Source: Bacillota bacterium
GTDB taxonomy: Bacteria > Bacillota > UBA4882 > UBA10575
DNA: 64,000 nt
NCBI GenBank assembly: GCA_012727425.1
Contig: JAAYHQ010000039.1
Span: forward strand, 1 to 64,000
Direction of reading: 5' to 3'
Under the pieces are notes generated by a model. The model was not told the DNA's origin, made no database searches, and worked only from the letters and a program-made list of their open reading frames with translations. The position numbers and the translations under genes are program-made. Of the stretch, positions 27,930 through 37,211 are shown piece by piece; within the stretch, counting starts at the first letter, position 1, and every line of letters begins with the position of its first letter.

Positions 27930-29768
27930 TCAGTTTTGGCTGCGTTTGCGTAACCGGGCGCGGGTTGTGCGGTCGAGGATTTTTTTGCGCATCCGGAGCG
28001 CCTTTGGTGTGACTTCCACCAGTTCATCCTCGGCAATAAATTCCATCGCCTGTTCCAAAGTAAAACGAAGGGGCGGAATCAGGCGGATCGCTTCCTCGGC
28101 GGTACTGGAACGGATGTTGGTCAGGTGTTTCTTCTTGCAGACATTGATATCGAGATCTTCCTCCTTCTGATGGATCCCGACGATCATTCCAGCATAGACT
28201 TGCTCGCCGGGTCCGACGAAGAGCACGCCACGGTCTTCTGCGCTGTGCAGGCCGTAAGCGGTGGTTTCGCCGTCTTCAAAGGCGACCAGTGACCCTTGGT
28301 GGCGTTGGATAATCCCCTCTTTCCAGGGACCGAAGGAATCAAAGAGGTGGTGCATCACCCCTTCGCCCTTTGTGTCGGCTAAAAACTGGGAACGAAAACC
28401 GATTAAACCGCGAGCGGGGATTAAATACTCCAAACTCAAATTGGAACCAGCGGGTTTCATGTTCACCAGTTCAGCACGGCGTGCGCCCAGCTTTTCAATG
28501 ACCGGACCCGCGGCAGCCTCCGGAACCAGGAGAAAAAGGCGCTCATAGGGCTCCAGCAGTTGGCCGTCGACGGTTTTGGTAATGGGTTCCGGTTTGGAGA
28601 TCTGAAGCTCATACCCTTCACGCCGCATGGTCTCAATCAAAATGGCGAGATGGAGTTCGCCCCGGCCCGAGACCTGAAAGGCATCGGGGGAACCGGTGGT
28701 GGCCACTTTTAGACCGACGTTGGTCTGGGCTTCCTTCCATAACCGGTCCCGTAAGTGGCGGGAGGTTAGGTATTTGCCTTCCCGTCCGGCAAAGGGACTG
28801 TCATTCACCATAAACGTCATTGTGAGGGTCGGTTCATCAATCGTCAGTAGTGGTAAAGGGTGGGGCTGGTCAAAATGGCTGATTGTTTCGCCGATTTGAA
28901 CTTCACTTATACCGGCCAGGGCGACGATCTCCCCGGCTGCCGCTGTCTCGACCGGGGAACGTTTGAGTCCTTCGTAAACCCAGAGCGAGCCTACTTTTCC
29001 CGGCCGTGTGGTCCCGCCGGGCGCGCAGATGGTGATCGGTTCGCCACTCCGGATGGTTCCGTTGGCGATCCGTCCGATCGCAATTTTTCCGACGTAATCA
29101 TCATAATCCAAGCTGACGATCTGAAGCTGAAGGGGTTGCGTCGGGTCACCGCCCGGGGCCGGGATCTCTTTCTTGATCATCTCCAGCAGCGGCTGCATGT
29201 TGACTCCCGGGGTCTGCGGATCGGTGGTGGCGTAGCCTTGACGCGCCGAGGTGTAAACCACCGGAAAGTCCAGTTGCCAACTGGCGGCGTCCAATTCAAC
29301 AAAGAGATCAAAGATATCATTTAATACTTCATCCGGCCGGGCTCCTGGCCGGTCCAGTTTGTTGATGACCACAATGATCCGTAAATTGGCGGCAAGGGCT
29401 TTTCTGAGCACAAACTTGGTTTGGGCCATCGGGCCTTCAAAGGCGTCCACCAGTAGCAAAGCGCCATCTACCATCTTCAAAACGCGCTCCACTTCACCGC
29501 CGAAGTCGGCATGTCCGGGGGTATCCACAATATTAATCTTCAGATCACCGTAGCGGATGGCGGTGTTTTTGGCCAGAATCGTGATGCCCCGTTCCCGCTC
29601 GAGTTCATTACTGTCGAGGACCCGGTCGATCATCTGTTCATGGGTGCGGAAAACCCCGGTTTGTTGCAGGAGGGCGTCCACCAAAGTGGTCTTCCCGTGA
29701 TCGACGTGGGCGATGATGGCAATGTTTCTCAATTCTTTTCTGTGCTTCTCGTTCAAAGCTGGTCCCAC
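27930..29768 (-). CDS. typA: Translational GTPase TypA/BipA
   Basis: RNIAIIAHVDHGKTTLVDALLQQTGVF, ERERGITILAKNTAI, DTPGHADFGGEVERVL, C-terminal RLIPPLRFTLEQAMEFIAEDELVEVTP. Confidence 0.95.
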   Translation of the reverse strand: MGPALNEKHRKELRNIAIIAHVDHGKTTLVDALLQQTGVFRTHEQMIDRVLDSNELERERGITILAKNTAIRYGDLKINIVDTPGHADFGGEVERVLKMVDGALLLVDAFEGPMAQTKFVLRKALAANLRIIVVINKLDRPGARPDEVLNDIFDLFVELDAASWQLDFPVVYTSARQGYATTDPQTPGVNMQPLLEMIKKEIPAPGGDPTQPLQLQIVSLDYDDYVGKIAIGRIANGTIRSGEPITICAPGGTTRPGKVGSLWVYEGLKRSPVETAAAGEIVALAGISEVQIGETISHFDQPHPLPLLTIDEPTLTMTFMVNDSPFAGREGKYLTSRHLRDRLWKEAQTNVGLKVATTGSPDAFQVSGRGELHLAILIETMRREGYELQISKPEPITKTVDGQLLEPYERLFLLVPEAAAGPVIEKLGARRAELVNMKPAGSNLSLEYLIPARGLIGFRSQFLADTKGEGVMHHLFDSFGPWKEGIIQRHQGSLVAFEDGETTAYGLHSAEDRGVLFVGPGEQVYAGMIVGIHQKEEDLDINVCKKKHLTNIRSSTAEEAIRLIPPLRFTLEQAMEFIAEDELVEVTPKALRMRKKILDRTTRARLRKRSQN

Positions 29769-29937
29769 CTTTTAATGCGGAAGTGTTTAGAAATTACGTT
29801 TACCATTAAAGCACGATTTAGCCTGAAAAACAATGGGCGGGGCCGGGTTTTGCGTTTAATTTAAACTGTTTCTTAACCTTCACCCGCCACCCATTTATTG
29901 TAGGCTATCCTAGATTACGGAATTTCCTAGATTTCTC

Positions 29938-29965
29938 TTGACAATTTAGAAACAAATGGTACAAT
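29938..29965 (+). promoter_or_regulatory. Sigma-A-like promoter upstream of the GGDEF gene
   Basis: TTGACA, 16-bp spacer, TACAAT. Confidence 0.6.
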
Positions 29966-30105
29966 ACATAATATGTAAACTAAGTGGAGCCATGCGGCGC
30001 TGATCCCGACGAAAGCCGGCGGTATAAGGGACAGCAAAATAAGCGTGAAAGTCGGGTGAAAATTTAGGCGTATTTTTCCAGGTAAAGGGGACGGTACCCA
30101 TTCTG

Positions 30106-31149
30106 TTGAAACCGGGGTTTTATCGCGATCCACAAACTGGTTTTTTAAACCTTTTTGGGTTGATGAGGGCGGTCAAAGAAGAGCGCCTGGGTGAACAAGG
30201 CGCCATCGCCTTTCTGCAGTTCACCCCAGACCACGGTTTATCAGAAGAACAGGGGCGGCGGCTGATGGAGGCCCTTACTGCTTTATCACGGAGATTAAAG
30301 GCGGCGGGAGAGCGGCTCAAGCTCATCCCGGCCCGGCTTGCTGACGACCAGTTGGTGTTGCTCTATCCGGGGACGAGCCCGCAGCGGGCGCGGAGCTTGA
30401 CCGAGCAACTACAGACTGCCTACGAGCGGCGGCGGGCCGCAGCCGGTGGTCCGGGGTCCGGTTTTCGCATCAAAGTTGCCGGATATGGGCCCGGCGAAAA
30501 AGAGTTGGCGGCCTTCTTGCATCTGGTTTTCCGTCATTTTCTCCCGGACCCGGAAAGCACCGAAACGGGCTTGGGTGCCGCGCAAATCCTCCTGGCTACT
30601 TTGGTGCCGTATCTTGCTGAAAGTTATTCCCTGTTTGACCAGGCACAAAGTTTAGCCCTGAGTGATGATGTCTCCGGTTTGCCCAACCACCGGGCAGCCC
30701 AGACCGTCCTGGGAGAAAAGATTAACCGCTCCCTGAAGGAACAGGCCCCCTTTAGTATCCTCTTTGTGGACGGGGACAACCTCCGGCAGTATAATAAAGT
30801 CAGCTACCAGAAGGGGAACTCAATGATCCGCAAGCTTGGGGAGATTCTGGCCAGTCAGTTGCGCCGGGGAGATTTTCTGGCCCGCTGGTTTTCCGGGGAT
30901 GAATTTTTAATTGTCCTGCCCGGTGCCGACCGCCGGAAAGCCTTCCGCGTTGGTGAACGCTTACGGCTGCTGGTGGAAGAGACCACCCGCGACTGGCTCT
31001 TTCCGATCACGATCTCGGTGGGGGTGGCCAGCTTCCCGGAGGACGGGCGGACGCTGGAAGAGCTGCTCCGCAAAGCCGAAGAAGCCAATGCGCTTGCCAA
31101 AAAGAGTGGTAAAAACCAGGTCTGTGAAGCCGGGGCGTGTTATGGTTAG
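30106..31149 (+). CDS. GGDEF-domain protein (SGDEF variant active-site motif)
   Basis: FSILFVDGDNLRQYNKVSYQKGNSMIRKLGEILASQLRRGDFLARWFSGDEFLIVLPGA...ITISVGVASFPEDG. Confidence 0.85.
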   Translation: MKPGFYRDPQTGFLNLFGLMRAVKEERLGEQGAIAFLQFTPDHGLSEEQGRRLMEALTALSRRLKAAGERLKLIPARLADDQLVLLYPGTSPQRARSLTEQLQTAYERRRAAAGGPGSGFRIKVAGYGPGEKELAAFLHLVFRHFLPDPESTETGLGAAQILLATLVPYLAESYSLFDQAQSLALSDDVSGLPNHRAAQTVLGEKINRSLKEQAPFSILFVDGDNLRQYNKVSYQKGNSMIRKLGEILASQLRRGDFLARWFSGDEFLIVLPGADRRKAFRVGERLRLLVEETTRDWLFPITISVGVASFPEDGRTLEELLRKAEEANALAKKSGKNQVCEAGACYG

Positions 31150-31228
31150 GGCCCCGGGGTGGTTAGCTATAATAAAACAGTGTTAAAAGAATGATCCAGA
31201 AATTTGGCAATGATGGAAATTCCCGCAA

Positions 31229-31257
31229 TTGACAAAGGGACGACCGCGTGATAAGAT
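31229..31257 (+). promoter_or_regulatory. Promoter of T-box/tyrS
   Basis: TTGACA (31229-31234), 17-bp spacer, TAAGAT (31252-31257). Confidence 0.7.
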
Positions 31258-31264
31258 AAGGCAA

Positions 31265-31520
31265 AAATCTATAGTGAACTCGAGGATCGGGTGAAGTAGG
31301 GAATGGTTTTGGCGGGAGAGAGCCGGTGGGTGGTGCAAACCGGTGCGGGCCGTTTCCGAAGTTACCCCCGGGAGAGCGAAAACCTGAAGCTGCCGTGGGC
31401 AGGAGTAGGGTTTTCCGGCGTCAGCCGTTAACGAAAGAGTGGCCATTCCCTGGCAGGAATGGCAATTAGGGTGGTACCGCGAGCAACCTCTCGTCCCTTC
31501 CGGGACGGGAGTTTTTATTT
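31265..31520 (+). ncRNA. T-box leader of tyrS
   Basis: AGGGTGGTACCGCG T-box (31468-31481); terminator CTCTCGTCCC-TTCC-GGGACGGGAG-TTTTTATTTTT; candidate specifier TAC (31363-31365) matches Tyr. Confidence 0.9.
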
Positions 31521-31539
31521 TTACGGGAGGTAGTAAGGA

Positions 31540-32772
31540 TTGATGAACGCGTTGGACATTTTGAAGGAAAGAGGATTTTTTAAACAAGTCACCCATGAAG
31601 AAGAGCTCCGTCAAACCTTGGCGACGACGGAAGTCACCGGCTATGTGGGCTTTGATCCGACGGCCGACAGTCTCCATGTGGGCCATTTAATGGGGATCAT
31701 GGGTCTGGCTCACCTCCAAAGGGCGGGCCACCGGCCGATCGCGTTGGTTGGGGGCGGTACGGTTATGATTGGCGATCCGAGCGGCCGGACGGAACTGCGG
31801 CAGATGCTCTCCGTCGAGGTGATCAACCGGAACGCGGAGCGGATCAAAAAACAACTCAGTCAGTATCTGGATTTCGAGAGTGGCCGTGCCTTGCTGGTCA
31901 ATAACGCCGAATGGATTCTGCCCTTAAACTATATTGAGTTTCTGCGGGAGATTGGGTCCCAGTTTTCGGTGAACCGGATGCTGACCGCCGAATGTTTCCG
32001 GGCTCGGTTGGAGCGGGGGCTTTCATTTATTGAGTTCAATTACATGTTGTTGCAAGCCTACGATTTTTTGGTACTGCACCGGAAATACGGCTGTACTTTA
32101 CAGATGGGCGGCGATGACCAATGGTCTAATATTCTGGCCGGTACCGACCTGATCCGGCGCTTGGAAGGAAAAGAGGCGTACGGTTTGACCTGGCCCTTGC
32201 TGACAACGGCCAGCGGCAAGAAGATGGGCAAGACCGAAGCCGGAGCAGTCTGGCTTGACCCAGCGAAGACCACCCCCTTTGATTTTTACCAATACTGGCG
32301 TAACACCCACGATGATGACGTGGAGCGCTTTTTAGCCTGCTTTACATTCCTGCCCATGGATGAGGTGCGCCGGCTCGGTGCCTTACGCGACCAGGAGATC
32401 AACGAAGCCAAAAAAATTTTAGCCTTTGAAGTAACCAAGTTGGCCCACGGGGAGGAAGCGGCCAAAAAGGCGCAGGAAACGGCCGAGCGTTTGTTTGAAG
32501 AAGGCGCCCGTGGTGGCGGTGCGGCTGTACCGGTCACCAGGGTGCCGGGGGACGCCTACCCCGAGGGAATTCCCCTTCTCGACCTTCTCGTCTTGACCGG
32601 GCTGGTTGCTTCCAAAAAAGAAGGTCGGCGTCTGATCGACCAAGGGGGGTTGCGACTCGACCAGAAACCCGTCACCGAAGTGGGTGTGGTGATTCAACCC
32701 CAAGACTACCAGGAAGCCGGGCTGCTGTTGCAGAAGGGGAAGAAAGTCTTCCATAAAGTGGAGTTTAATTAG
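31540..32772 (+). CDS. tyrS: Tyrosyl-tRNA synthetase
   Basis: [30 protein letters not shown] (HIGH-like), [12 protein letters not shown] (KMSKS-like), C-terminal S4 domain. Confidence 0.95.
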   Translation: MMNALDILKERGFFKQVTHEEELRQTLATTEVTGYVGFDPTADSLHVGHLMGIMGLAHLQRAGHRPIALVGGGTVMIGDPSGRTELRQMLSVEVINRNAERIKKQLSQYLDFESGRALLVNNAEWILPLNYIEFLREIGSQFSVNRMLTAECFRARLERGLSFIEFNYMLLQAYDFLVLHRKYGCTLQMGGDDQWSNILAGTDLIRRLEGKEAYGLTWPLLTTASGKKMGKTEAGAVWLDPAKTTPFDFYQYWRNTHDDDVERFLACFTFLPMDEVRRLGALRDQEINEAKKILAFEVTKLAHGEEAAKKAQETAERLFEEGARGGGAAVPVTRVPGDAYPEGIPLLDLLVLTGLVASKKEGRRLIDQGGLRLDQKPVTEVGVVIQPQDYQEAGLLLQKGKKVFHKVEFN

Positions 32773-32800
32773 GGACCGAAAGGTCCCTGTTTTTTTTGAT
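32771..32800 (+). terminator. Terminator after tyrS
   Basis: AGGGACC-GAAA-GGTCCCT-GTTTTTTTT. Confidence 0.88.
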
Positions 32801-32859
32801 GAACAAAAGGATGTTCCGTTAGAATGTGGAATAGAAAAAGGGAAGGAGGGATCACTCTT

Positions 32860-34971
32860 ATGAGCAAAACCCGGGGTGTTTTCTTTTTTTGTTTATCACT
32901 ACTCTTACTCGTGCTTTCCCCCCTTACGGCGCAAGCCAACAGTGATCTGCTGAATTATCTGCCGCTGGGTGCGAATATTATCCAGTGTTTCGCCCTGGCC
33001 GAGTTTGACGCGGACTCGGATGGCGAGTACCTGGTGCTTTATACACTCAAGGACAATTACGCCTTAACGCTCCTTGATTTGATTGACGGTCGTTACCAAG
33101 AGGTTTACTATGTGAACCTTGGGAAAGGGAACAGTAAAACCGGTGGCAAGATGAAGTTCGGCGCTACCGGTTACTCCTACCGCATCCTTCACCTTGATGA
33201 CCTGGATGGCGACGGGATCCTGGAATTCTGGACCGTCTTTCACCCGGAAGGATCTTCCTATGCGGAGTTGACGATGCACAAGTACAAAAACAACTGTTAT
33301 ATTGCGGTGTTTACCGCCCGGGCCCAGTATGATCTCCAGTTTATGGACTATGAGGGCCAGTTTGTTGTGCATGAGGTGAATTATCTTGACGGCAACCCCA
33401 ACAGTGAGCTGTTGACGGTGACCAGCCGGGTGTGGGATCTCCGGGATTACCAGTTAAAAGGCGGAACCGAGGGTTATCAGATGACGCGGGAGGACTACCG
33501 GCATTTTTCCCGTTCCCGGCAGCGCCCGGTCCTGTTTGGACCGGAAGCCAAAAAAGAGCGGACCGTCTTGTGCTGGGGTAATGCCCTCAACAAACTGGCG
33601 GAGATCCCCTCCGGAGTGCGGGCGATCCTTCCTTTACTTCCCGGGAACGCCAACCTGCTCGAGTGGGAGATGGATCAGGCCCTGGACGATGATATCGATG
33701 AAGAATATGTCTTTACATACCTGGTTCCTTCGCCGGCCAGCCCCAGTAAGATCTTGATCCAAGCTGCCATGGCCGATTGGGATTTTGAACAATGCCGTTA
33801 CCGCTTGGTGCCGCTATCATTTCAGGCTTACGGCCGGGCGCGGGACCAGGAGGGTTACCTATATAAATCAGTCTATATTTTACCCGGGACCGGCCTGAAC
33901 CATCTGGCGTTTTTAGGGAACGGCCTTGAACTGCCTTCTTTAAAACTGACCATCCTCAACAATAACGGCCTTTTTCTGGAAGAGGCGGCCGTCTTTAACG
34001 CCAACTGGCATCTACAGCTGGTGGAGAAATACGAGAACCGGAGCCTCAGTTATCAGGTGATCACCGCCGATCTGGATAAAGGGACCGGGTTGCTGAAAAC
34101 CAGGGTCTATGAGGCTCACCCGGAAGGGGCCTATCATGAGTTCGGTACTTTTGTGCTCTGTGGAGAAGATGTCCTGACGACCAGGGGTTATAAGGAACGT
34201 TATTACCACATTGAGGAGCCGGTTTGGAAGGCCGGCGGTTATGAATATCTGCTCTTTCGGACCTTTCATGAGCAGATTAATCCTTTTGTCAGCCGTTTAC
34301 CCGAGGCCAATTATTCCGGACCACTGACCGATTATATCTTTAAATACCTGACGCCTTTCCGGATCCACCATTGGGTGGTACGGGATTTGGACCGGGACGG
34401 CAAGGAAGAGGCTTTGCTGTTGATGCGGACCGACGATGACCTCTGGGGGTGGCCCGAATACCGGGTTGGCCTTTTGCGGCAGGAGAACGGTTGGTTACAA
34501 CTGCAGGAACTTGGTCCGGTCTTTGCCAACCTGGGGGAAGGGGAACCGGCCAGTGGGGTTTATCTTGCCGATCTTGTGGGGGACCGGGAGTTGGAGATCA
34601 TCTTTCTCCACAGGGAATATGACTTGCGCACCAGAAGCCGGAAGTTACGACTGGAGATCTATGCCAAACAGGGCCCCGCGTGGAAACGGGCCCATGAGAT
34701 TGACTTGGTCTATGACGACCTGCGGCTGTGTGCGATCGATGGTGAACTTTGGCTCTATGGATTTGTGCGGGAAGGACAGAATAATGAGGCAGGAATCGTT
34801 TATGGTTTCGAGTGGCGGAACGGACGCTTTAATTACCGCCAAAGAAGTAACGTTTCCCGGTTCAGTGTCTTCTTGGAAGGTCTTTCCACATTGCGGACCG
34901 ACTTCTTACGCCCCGAATACATGGTCTTTCCCCGCGGAGCGGAGCAGCCGGCGGCAACGGATCATCCGTAA
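32860..34971 (+). CDS. Large secreted protein with FG-GAP/VCBS-like DxDxDG motifs
   Basis: Signal peptide MSKTRGVFFFCLSLLLLVLSPLTAQA; FDADSDGEYL, LDDLDGDGILEFW, VRDLDRDGKEEALL. Confidence 0.65.
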   Translation: MSKTRGVFFFCLSLLLLVLSPLTAQANSDLLNYLPLGANIIQCFALAEFDADSDGEYLVLYTLKDNYALTLLDLIDGRYQEVYYVNLGKGNSKTGGKMKFGATGYSYRILHLDDLDGDGILEFWTVFHPEGSSYAELTMHKYKNNCYIAVFTARAQYDLQFMDYEGQFVVHEVNYLDGNPNSELLTVTSRVWDLRDYQLKGGTEGYQMTREDYRHFSRSRQRPVLFGPEAKKERTVLCWGNALNKLAEIPSGVRAILPLLPGNANLLEWEMDQALDDDIDEEYVFTYLVPSPASPSKILIQAAMADWDFEQCRYRLVPLSFQAYGRARDQEGYLYKSVYILPGTGLNHLAFLGNGLELPSLKLTILNNNGLFLEEAAVFNANWHLQLVEKYENRSLSYQVITADLDKGTGLLKTRVYEAHPEGAYHEFGTFVLCGEDVLTTRGYKERYYHIEEPVWKAGGYEYLLFRTFHEQINPFVSRLPEANYSGPLTDYIFKYLTPFRIHHWVVRDLDRDGKEEALLLMRTDDDLWGWPEYRVGLLRQENGWLQLQELGPVFANLGEGEPASGVYLADLVGDRELEIIFLHREYDLRTRSRKLRLEIYAKQGPAWKRAHEIDLVYDDLRLCAIDGELWLYGFVREGQNNEAGIVYGFEWRNGRFNYRQRSNVSRFSVFLEGLSTLRTDFLRPEYMVFPRGAEQPAATDHP

Positions 34972-35082
34972 CCAACGGTGATGCAGGAAAGAAGGTTCTG
35001 GTGACCGGAAAACTGAAACGGCGGAACCAAAGGAGGGAGGCCCCTGGCTTACCGGCTGGTCGGGTTTGGTTTATGGGTTCTT

Positions 35083-35481
35083 TTGCTCGTTGTTGTCCCC
35101 CGGCGTGAGTGGCGCGCTTTGTACACAACCCTCATTTTCACGGCCTTGTTGGCGACCATCGCCGACCTCTTGGGGGTGGTCTTCGGCCAATGGGAGTACG
35201 TTGGGCCGACGACCGGCGGTTTGAGTCTTTGGTCGGATTTGGGTATTGCCCCCCCACAAGGGGGGCTTGCCGTTTATTTGTCAAAACGCTACCCCCGTTG
35301 GTCCTGGTTAAACTGGCTCTTTTGGATTGGGGCCAACGCCTTGGGGGAATGGCTCTTTGTGCAGTGGGGCTTGATCCGCTATCACCAGTGGAATACGTTT
35401 AAAGCCAGCCTTTTCTACGTTCCCTTTTTTGCCCTGATCTACCTCCAGGAGCAATGGTGGCGGCAGAAAAGGGCAGTTTAG
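35083..35481 (+). CDS. CBO0543-like family membrane protein
   Basis: WEYVGPTTGGLSLWSDLGIAPPQGGLAVYLSKRYPRW...; start possibly further upstream. Confidence 0.55.
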   Translation: MLVVVPRREWRALYTTLIFTALLATIADLLGVVFGQWEYVGPTTGGLSLWSDLGIAPPQGGLAVYLSKRYPRWSWLNWLFWIGANALGEWLFVQWGLIRYHQWNTFKASLFYVPFFALIYLQEQWWRQKRAV

Positions 35482-35490
35482 TTTAATACG

Positions 35491-36408
35491 GTGAGAATGG
35501 AGAATTCAAGGAAGATGAAAGAGGAATCCAGGGAGCGCAAGGAACAGCAGGCTCCGGCAGCAACGGGGATCTTGTACATGGTGTCAACGCCCATCGGTAA
35601 TCTGGAGGACTTAACCCCCCGGGCGGCCCGGATCTTGAAAGAGGTGGACTTAATCGCCGCCGAGGATACCCGACTGACCAGGAAACTCCTGGCTTATTTG
35701 GGGATTCAACAGCGGATCATCAGTTATTACCGGGAGAAGGAACAGGAAAGGGCGGAGTTGCTGTTGGACTTTCTGAAGAACGGGGCGAAGATTGCGGTGG
35801 TCAGCGATGCGGGGACTCCGGGCCTTTCCGATCCCGGTGGGGTTCTGGTGGCAAAAGCGGTGGCCGCGGGCATTCAGGTGGTGCCGGTGCCGGGCGTCTC
35901 GGCTTGTTTGGCGGCGCTGGTGGCTTCCGGTTTACCCACCGATCGTTTTGTGTTTGAGGGCTTTCTGCCCCGGAAAACAAAGGAGAAAAAGGCCCGCCTG
36001 GCGGCGCTGGCCGAGGAAGAACGGACGATTGTCCTTTATGAAGCCCCTCACCGCTTGGTTGAAACCCTCGAACTTCTGGTTGCGCAGTTGGGTCCGGACC
36101 GACCGGTGGTCATTGCCCGCGAATTAACGAAAAGATTCGAAGAGTTCTGGCGGGGCTCGCTGGCAGACGCGGTGCGGGTCTGGGCGGAGCGGGACGTGCG
36201 GGGCGAATTTACACTGGTGCTGGCGGGACGACCTGCGGAAGCCAAGGCAGAGCCGACGGCCGCCGATTATGAGCATTTTTACCGAGAAATCCAGGAGCGC
36301 TGCCGCGCCGGGGAGAAAGCCTCCGCCGTGATTCGCGCGATTGCCCGGCGGGAAAGCCTTTCCCGGAGCGCCCTGTATCAGTACTACCAAAAAAGAAAAG
36401 GGGGTTAA
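35491..36408 (+). CDS. rsmI: 16S rRNA (cytidine-2'-O)-methyltransferase
   Basis: GILYMVSTPIGNLEDLTPRAARILKEVDLIAAEDTRLTRKLL, VSDAGTPGLSDPGG; start codon uncertain. Confidence 0.94.
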   Translation: MRMENSRKMKEESRERKEQQAPAATGILYMVSTPIGNLEDLTPRAARILKEVDLIAAEDTRLTRKLLAYLGIQQRIISYYREKEQERAELLLDFLKNGAKIAVVSDAGTPGLSDPGGVLVAKAVAAGIQVVPVPGVSACLAALVASGLPTDRFVFEGFLPRKTKEKKARLAALAEEERTIVLYEAPHRLVETLELLVAQLGPDRPVVIARELTKRFEEFWRGSLADAVRVWAERDVRGEFTLVLAGRPAEAKAEPTAADYEHFYREIQERCRAGEKASAVIRAIARRESLSRSALYQYYQKRKGG

Positions 36409-36422
36409 CTCCCCCTTTCTTT
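36390..36422. terminator. Bidirectional terminator between convergent rsmI and abrB
   Basis: AAAAGAAAAGGGGG-TTAA-CTCCCCCTTTCTTT. Confidence 0.8.
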
Positions 36423-36473
36423 ACGGTAACGGATCATGCAACGTCGAATTGACAGGATAACGGGCCAGGCTTT

Positions 36474-36722
36474 TTAGGAGACCACTTTCATGTCATCCAA
36501 ACAATTCTGGCAGATGTTCTTTTCCTTGAAATTCCGTACATTCTCGGCGTTTCCACAGAAAATGCAGGCCGGTTCATATTTCTTGAGGATGATCCTCTCC
36601 CCGTCGACGTAAATCTCTAAAGCATCTTTTTCTTCGATGCGCAGGGTCCGCCGCAATTCGATGGGAATGACAACCCGTCCTAACTCATCTACCTTACGGA
36701 CGATTCCGGTGGATTTCATCAT
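36474..36722 (-). CDS. abrB: AbrB/SpoVT-type transition-state regulator with C-terminal Cys4 motif
   Basis: MKSTGIVRKVDELGRVVIPIELRRTLRIEEKDALEIYVDGERIILKKYEPACIFCG...CQNC. Confidence 0.92.
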   Translation of the reverse strand: MMKSTGIVRKVDELGRVVIPIELRRTLRIEEKDALEIYVDGERIILKKYEPACIFCGNAENVRNFKEKNICQNCLDDMKVVS

Positions 36723-36847
36723 GACTTATTCCTCCTTTTCCGATATTTTTCGACAATCAACTACAATGCTAATTGTACCTTATTTTCCAGACAAAGTCAA
36801 TGGTGGGAATAATTAATTTGGGAAATTTTATTAAAAAGGCGTGAAAC

Positions 36848-36876
36848 TTGACAAACCGGCGGACAATGGGTATTAA
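36848..36876 (+). promoter_or_regulatory. Promoter of T-box/metG
   Basis: TTGACA (36848-36853), 17-bp spacer, TATTAA (36871-36876). Confidence 0.7.
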
Positions 36877-36883
36877 TAGATAA

Positions 36884-37185
36884 TAGTTAAACTATACCGT
36901 AAAAGCGATAACAGCGATGATGGGTAGGAGTAGTCTTCCGGAAGCGGAGCCAGCGAGTCGGGATGGTGGGAGCCGACCGGGGAAGGAAAGACGAAGATGG
37001 ACCCGGAGCAGAGCACTGAACGGGGCGCAGTCCCGCCAGTAGGTGTTCCGGCGGCGTCCGTTAACGCGCAAGGCCAGGGTTTAACCTTGGCCGTCAAGTC
37101 TCCGTTTTACGGAGAGAATTGGGGTGGTACCGCGGGAGATCCTCGCCCCCAAAGAAGTGTTCTTTGGGTGGGGAGGTTTTTTTGT
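36884..37185 (+). ncRNA. T-box leader of metG
   Basis: GGGGTGGTACCGCGGGAG T-box; terminator CCTCGCCCCCAAAGAA-GTG-TTCTTTGGGTGGGGAGG-TTTTTTT; specifier candidate ATG (36997-36999) in ACGAAGATGGAC matches Met. Confidence 0.9.
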
Positions 37186-37211
37186 TACCAAAATTTAAGG
37201 AGGAGATTAGT

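Noticed and set aside
29965-30105. c-di-GMP-I (GEMM) riboswitch in front of the GGDEF gene
   Set aside because: GACGAAAGCC resembles GACGCAAAGCC, but the GGCAAACC and tetraloop-receptor elements are absent.
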